Below, in pieces: positions 41,369 to 43,370 of a stretch of DNA of 43,370 bases. Source of the DNA: Cumulibacter manganitolerans (lineage in GTDB: Bacteria > Actinomycetota > Actinomycetes > Mycobacteriales > Antricoccaceae); NCBI RefSeq assembly GCF_009602465.1, contig NZ_WBKP01000033.1, positions 1-43,370 of the forward strand, given 5' to 3'. The notes beneath the pieces are model-generated. The model saw only the letters and a list, made by a program, of their open reading frames with translations, had not been told where the DNA came from and made no database searches. The translations under genes and the position numbers were made by a program. Each line of letters opens with the position of its first letter. Position 1 is the stretch's first letter.

Positions 41369-41866
41369 CTACGACTTGCCGGACTCGACGATCTGCTTGA
41401 TCGACGCCAGCGTCGCGGGGATGCCGCTCAGTGCGGCGTCGCGGCGGATCTCGAGCTCGGCCTCGGCCTGCTCGCCGTACGTCTTGTCGAAGAACTCGAA
41501 GCCCTTGTCCTGCACCTGCCACGACTCCATCAGCGTCGTGCCGTCGCCCTCGGGCGCGAGGGTGTACGACCAGCGGACCGCCGCGCCGCCGACCAGCCAG
41601 GTGAACTCGCGCGGCTTGTCGGCCGCGGTCACCAGCGACTTGGTCTCCCAGACGCGGTCACCGGACTCGTTGCGGCCGTGGAACCAAGCGCCCTCCTCGG
41701 GGCCCGTCGCCGGCTCCGCCCACCAGCACTCGCGGCAGATCGGGCTCCACTCGCCGGTGCGCTTGATGTCCGTCACGACGTCCCACACCTGCTCGGGCGT
41801 GGCGTCGATGAAAATCGACTCCGAGTGGGTGTAGCGATCCTGGTCCGCCTTTTCCATTGCCGTCAT
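41369..41866 (-). CDS. SRPBCC-fold protein (polyketide cyclase/START-like)
   Basis: 165 residues. SESIFIDATPEQVWDVVTDIKRTGEWSPICRECWW (in parts) is the typical N-terminal strand-helix pair of the SRPBCC superfamily, and SYTLAPEGDGTTLMESWQV the central sheet. Hydrophobic ligand binding or cyclase activity is inferred. ATG 41866 has GGGAG upstream; MEKAD at 41857 is an alternative. Confidence 0.85.
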   Translation of the reverse strand: MTAMEKADQDRYTHSESIFIDATPEQVWDVVTDIKRTGEWSPICRECWWAEPATGPEEGAWFHGRNESGDRVWETKSLVTAADKPREFTWLVGGAAVRWSYTLAPEGDGTTLMESWQVQDKGFEFFDKTYGEQAEAELEIRRDAALSGIPATLASIKQIVESGKS

Positions 41867-41960
41867 GGTGCAGCTCTCCCGTCGACTTCTCGCCGGTAGG
41901 TCCGGCGTCGTCGACATCCTCGCACGGACTCCGGTCACCGGCATTCGACCGCACCACGTC

Positions 41961-41988
41961 TTGAACCGCCCCGGCGTTTTCGGAGGCT
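41961..41988. repeat. IS terminal inverted repeat, orfB end
   Basis: TTGAACCGCCCCGG followed by CGTTTTCGGAGGCT. Pairs with the repeat at 43267-43294 at 22 of 28 positions. Confidence 0.85.
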
Positions 41989-42001
41989 CTCGGTTGGGTC
42001 T

Positions 42002-42889
42002 CTATCCGGTCGGAGCGAGACGGTTTTGTGCAGCGTAGTGGGCGGCCTCGGCTTCCAGGGGCGTGAGGTCGTCGACGGCTTCATTGATGCGCTCGTTGTT
42101 GAACCACCAGACCCAGTCCAGGGTGCTCAGCTCGACGTGCTCGAGGTCGCGCCATGGCCCGTCGGGGCGGATCAGCTCGGTCTTGTAGGTGCCGATGAGT
42201 GATTCGGCCATCGCGTTGTCGTATGCATCGCCGACTGACCCGACGGAGGCGTCGACGCCGGCTTCGATCAACCGGCTGGTGAACGCGAACGAGGTGTACT
42301 GGCTGCCGGCGTCGGTGTGGTGCACCAGGCCTGCGAGATCGTCGATACCGTCGCGCTGACGGGTCCAGATCGCGTGCTGCAGAGTGTCCAAGACCAGGCT
42401 GGTGTCCATCCGCTCAGCGGCGCGCCACCCACAGATCATCCGCGAGTAGGCATCGAAGATGAACGCGACGTAGACCGTGCCGGACCACGTCGCGACGTAG
42501 GTGAAGTCCGCGACCCACAGCTGATTCGGCGCGGTGGTCGTGAAGTCGCGATCGACCAAGTCCGCCGGCCGGTCGCCGCACGCATCGGGGACCGTGGTGA
42601 TGAACCGCTTGCCTCGCATCGCGCCGATCCAGCCGTGCGAGCGCATCAGCCGCTCGATGGTGCATCGCGCGACGTCGTGGCCCTCGCGGCGCAAGTGCAG
42701 CCATATCTTGCGCGCCCCGTACCGGCGCACGAATCGCTTGGTGCGCGCCAGGCGGATCAGCTCGGTGACCTCCTCATCACGCACGGCACGCTTCGAGGGC
42801 GCGCGATCACGCGCGTCGTAATAGGTGGAAGGGGCGATCCTGACTCCGTGCTCGCTCAGCACGCGACAGATCGGCTCGACCCCAAACAC
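42002..42889 (-). CDS. IS3-family transposase OrfB, DDE integrase domain
   Basis: 295 residues from a nominal GTG; the frame stays open upstream through PTQVLVDYIDEHREVFGVEP, so the active product is normally the OrfAB fusion made by frameshifting at the end of orfA. HTH_21-type start (CRVLSEHGVRIAPSTYYDAR) and rve core with DDE residues: Asp in WVADFTYV, Asp in HHTDAGSQYTS and Glu in NAMAESLIGTYKTE. Appears intact. Confidence 0.92.
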   Translation of the reverse strand: MFGVEPICRVLSEHGVRIAPSTYYDARDRAPSKRAVRDEEVTELIRLARTKRFVRRYGARKIWLHLRREGHDVARCTIERLMRSHGWIGAMRGKRFITTVPDACGDRPADLVDRDFTTTAPNQLWVADFTYVATWSGTVYVAFIFDAYSRMICGWRAAERMDTSLVLDTLQHAIWTRQRDGIDDLAGLVHHTDAGSQYTSFAFTSRLIEAGVDASVGSVGDAYDNAMAESLIGTYKTELIRPDGPWRDLEHVELSTLDWVWWFNNERINEAVDDLTPLEAEAAHYAAQNRLAPTG

Positions 42890-42915
42890 CTCGCGGTGCT
42901 CGTCGATGTAATCGA

Positions 42916-43260
42916 CTAGAACCTGTGTGGGCGGTCGAGCTCCGCCGCGAAGAAAGCCGAGGCCGACTTCAAGATCTCGTTCGCCCGCCGCAGCTCGGCA
43001 TTCTCCCGCTTCAGCTCGCGGATCTCCGCGAGCTCCTGCGTGGTCTTGCCCGGCCGCGAGCCAGCGTCGATCTCACCCTGACGGATCCACCGCCGCAGGC
43101 TTTCCGGCGACTTGATACCCAGCTTCTGGCTCACCGAGCGGATCGCCGTGAACTCGCTGTCGTAGCTGCCCTCTTCCAGAGCCTCAGCGACCATCCGAAT
43201 CGCGCGCTCCCGCAGCTCACGGGGATACTTCGTGGGACGTGCCATGACCTCATCCTCCAT
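42916..43260 (-). CDS. IS3-family transposase OrfA (HTH)
   Basis: 114 residues. Helix-turn-helix DNA-binding part (YPRELRERAIRMVAEA, IRSVSQKLGIKSPESLRRWI) and a C-terminal leucine-zipper-like coil (ELAEIRELKRENAELRRANE) ending in the family tail ILKSASAFFAAELDRPHRF. A start 15 bases later (MARPTKYP) is also possible. Overlaps the upstream-open orfB frame, as needed for programmed frameshifting. Confidence 0.92.
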   Translation of the reverse strand: MEDEVMARPTKYPRELRERAIRMVAEALEEGSYDSEFTAIRSVSQKLGIKSPESLRRWIRQGEIDAGSRPGKTTQELAEIRELKRENAELRRANEILKSASAFFAAELDRPHRF

Positions 43261-43266
43261 TAATGA

Positions 43267-43294
43267 AGTCTCCGGACATCCCGGGGCGGTTCAA
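43267..43294. repeat. IS terminal inverted repeat, orfA end
   Basis: Reverse complement reads TTGAACCGCCCCGG then GATGTCCGGAGACT. Upstream end of the insertion sequence relative to its transposase genes. Confidence 0.85.
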
Positions 43295-43368
43295 TCACGC
43301 AGAGAGGCACTCCGTAGGTGAAGCGTAGCCGTGTTCCGAATCTGGTCCTTGATCCCGTCCGCGAGTCG
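43291..43368 (-). pseudogene. Open frame running into the IS end, possibly truncated gene
   Basis: From the right edge of the window one minus-strand frame is open for 25 codons (RLADGIKDQIRNTATLHLRS, then ASLRD) and stops at a TGA that lies inside the IS terminal repeat. The peptide looks protein-like. A gene cut by the insertion would give this picture, but the stretch is too short to be certain. Confidence 0.25.
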
Positions 43369-43370
43369 CT

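Larger units (their letters stand above)
41961..43294 (-). mobile_element. IS3-family insertion sequence, complete
   Basis: 1334 bp with terminal inverted repeats of about 28 bp: 41961-41988 and 43267-43294 share TTGAACCGCCCCGG exactly and 22 of 28 positions overall. It encodes orfA and orfB on the minus strand in the usual IS3 arrangement. No matching 3-4 bp target duplication flanks the ends (GTC against TCA), so recombination or end decay is possible. Confidence 0.88.

Noticed and set aside
41958-43297. Target-site duplication flanking the IS3 element
   Set aside because: The three or four bases on each side differ whichever end point is chosen.
1-43370. tRNA or rRNA genes
   Set aside because: No cloverleaf-like segment with a TTCGANNC loop and CCA-type acceptor, and no conserved rRNA sequence, was noticed on either strand by eye.

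Overview
The window is a stretch of high-G+C chromosome, roughly 70% G+C by eye, with strong GC at third codon positions and many GTG starts and GTGA/ATGA gene overlaps. It looks like an actinobacterium. Genus cannot be read from the sequence, but the gene types fit: F420-type enzymes (an LLM-class oxidoreductase and two Ddn-like proteins), a CmtR-like metal sensor, LuxR regulators and a second-type reduced nuo cluster.

Left end (1-5150, minus strand): an operon reading nuoA, a NuoB/NuoD-like gene, nuoH, nuoJ, nuoK, nuoL, running off the left edge. The normal nuoB-C-D-E-F-G-I block is replaced by one gene. Its product has degenerate NuoB-like and NuoD-like ends joined by about 105 residues rich in Met, His, Asp and Gly. 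A perfect 19-bp inverted repeat lies 33 bp upstream of nuoA.

5.5-11.1 kb: a gene remnant, a flavin reductase and a crotonase; then a membrane-anchored esterase with a small membrane partner, a PAP2 phosphatase, and a CmtR-like ArsR repressor translationally coupled to a CDF metal exporter. The intergenic gaps hold tandem repeats and hairpins.

11.2-16.5 kb (minus): a fully overlapping ribose/xylose-type ABC transporter operon (ATPase, permease, repeat-encoded small ORF, FGGY kinase, lipoprotein). The 95-codon ORF is made partly of 21-bp tandem repeats and is joined by ATGA overlaps on both sides.

16.7-26 kb: mostly single genes of lipid or secondary metabolism type: a PRISE-like reductase, a tautomerase, a hydrolase-LuxR fusion with two compensating frameshifts, a Ddn-like protein, an MFS permease, two acyl-CoA ligases, a two-helix membrane protein and a DksA-type zinc-finger protein.

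26.3-33.8 kb: a PD-(D/E)XK nuclease plus DUF2075 ATPase with atypical codon use (defence candidate), F420/FMN oxidoreductases, a LuxR regulator divergent from a SnoaL-like protein, DUF2461, a conserved hypothetical and DUF1801.

33.8-39.5 kb (minus): the most interesting locus. An ECF-like sigma factor, a 155-residue soluble protein, a cytoplasmic subtilisin-like protease with Arg-containing NPYTRT repeats and a TPR-CHAT caspase-like protease are encoded in one direction. This looks like a two-protease signalling cascade tied to transcription.

Right end (39.8-43.37 kb): a classical SDR, a Ddn-like protein and an SRPBCC protein, then a complete IS3-family insertion sequence with terminal inverted repeats. 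It abuts a short open frame that runs off the right edge. I saw no rRNA, tRNA or CRISPR array.
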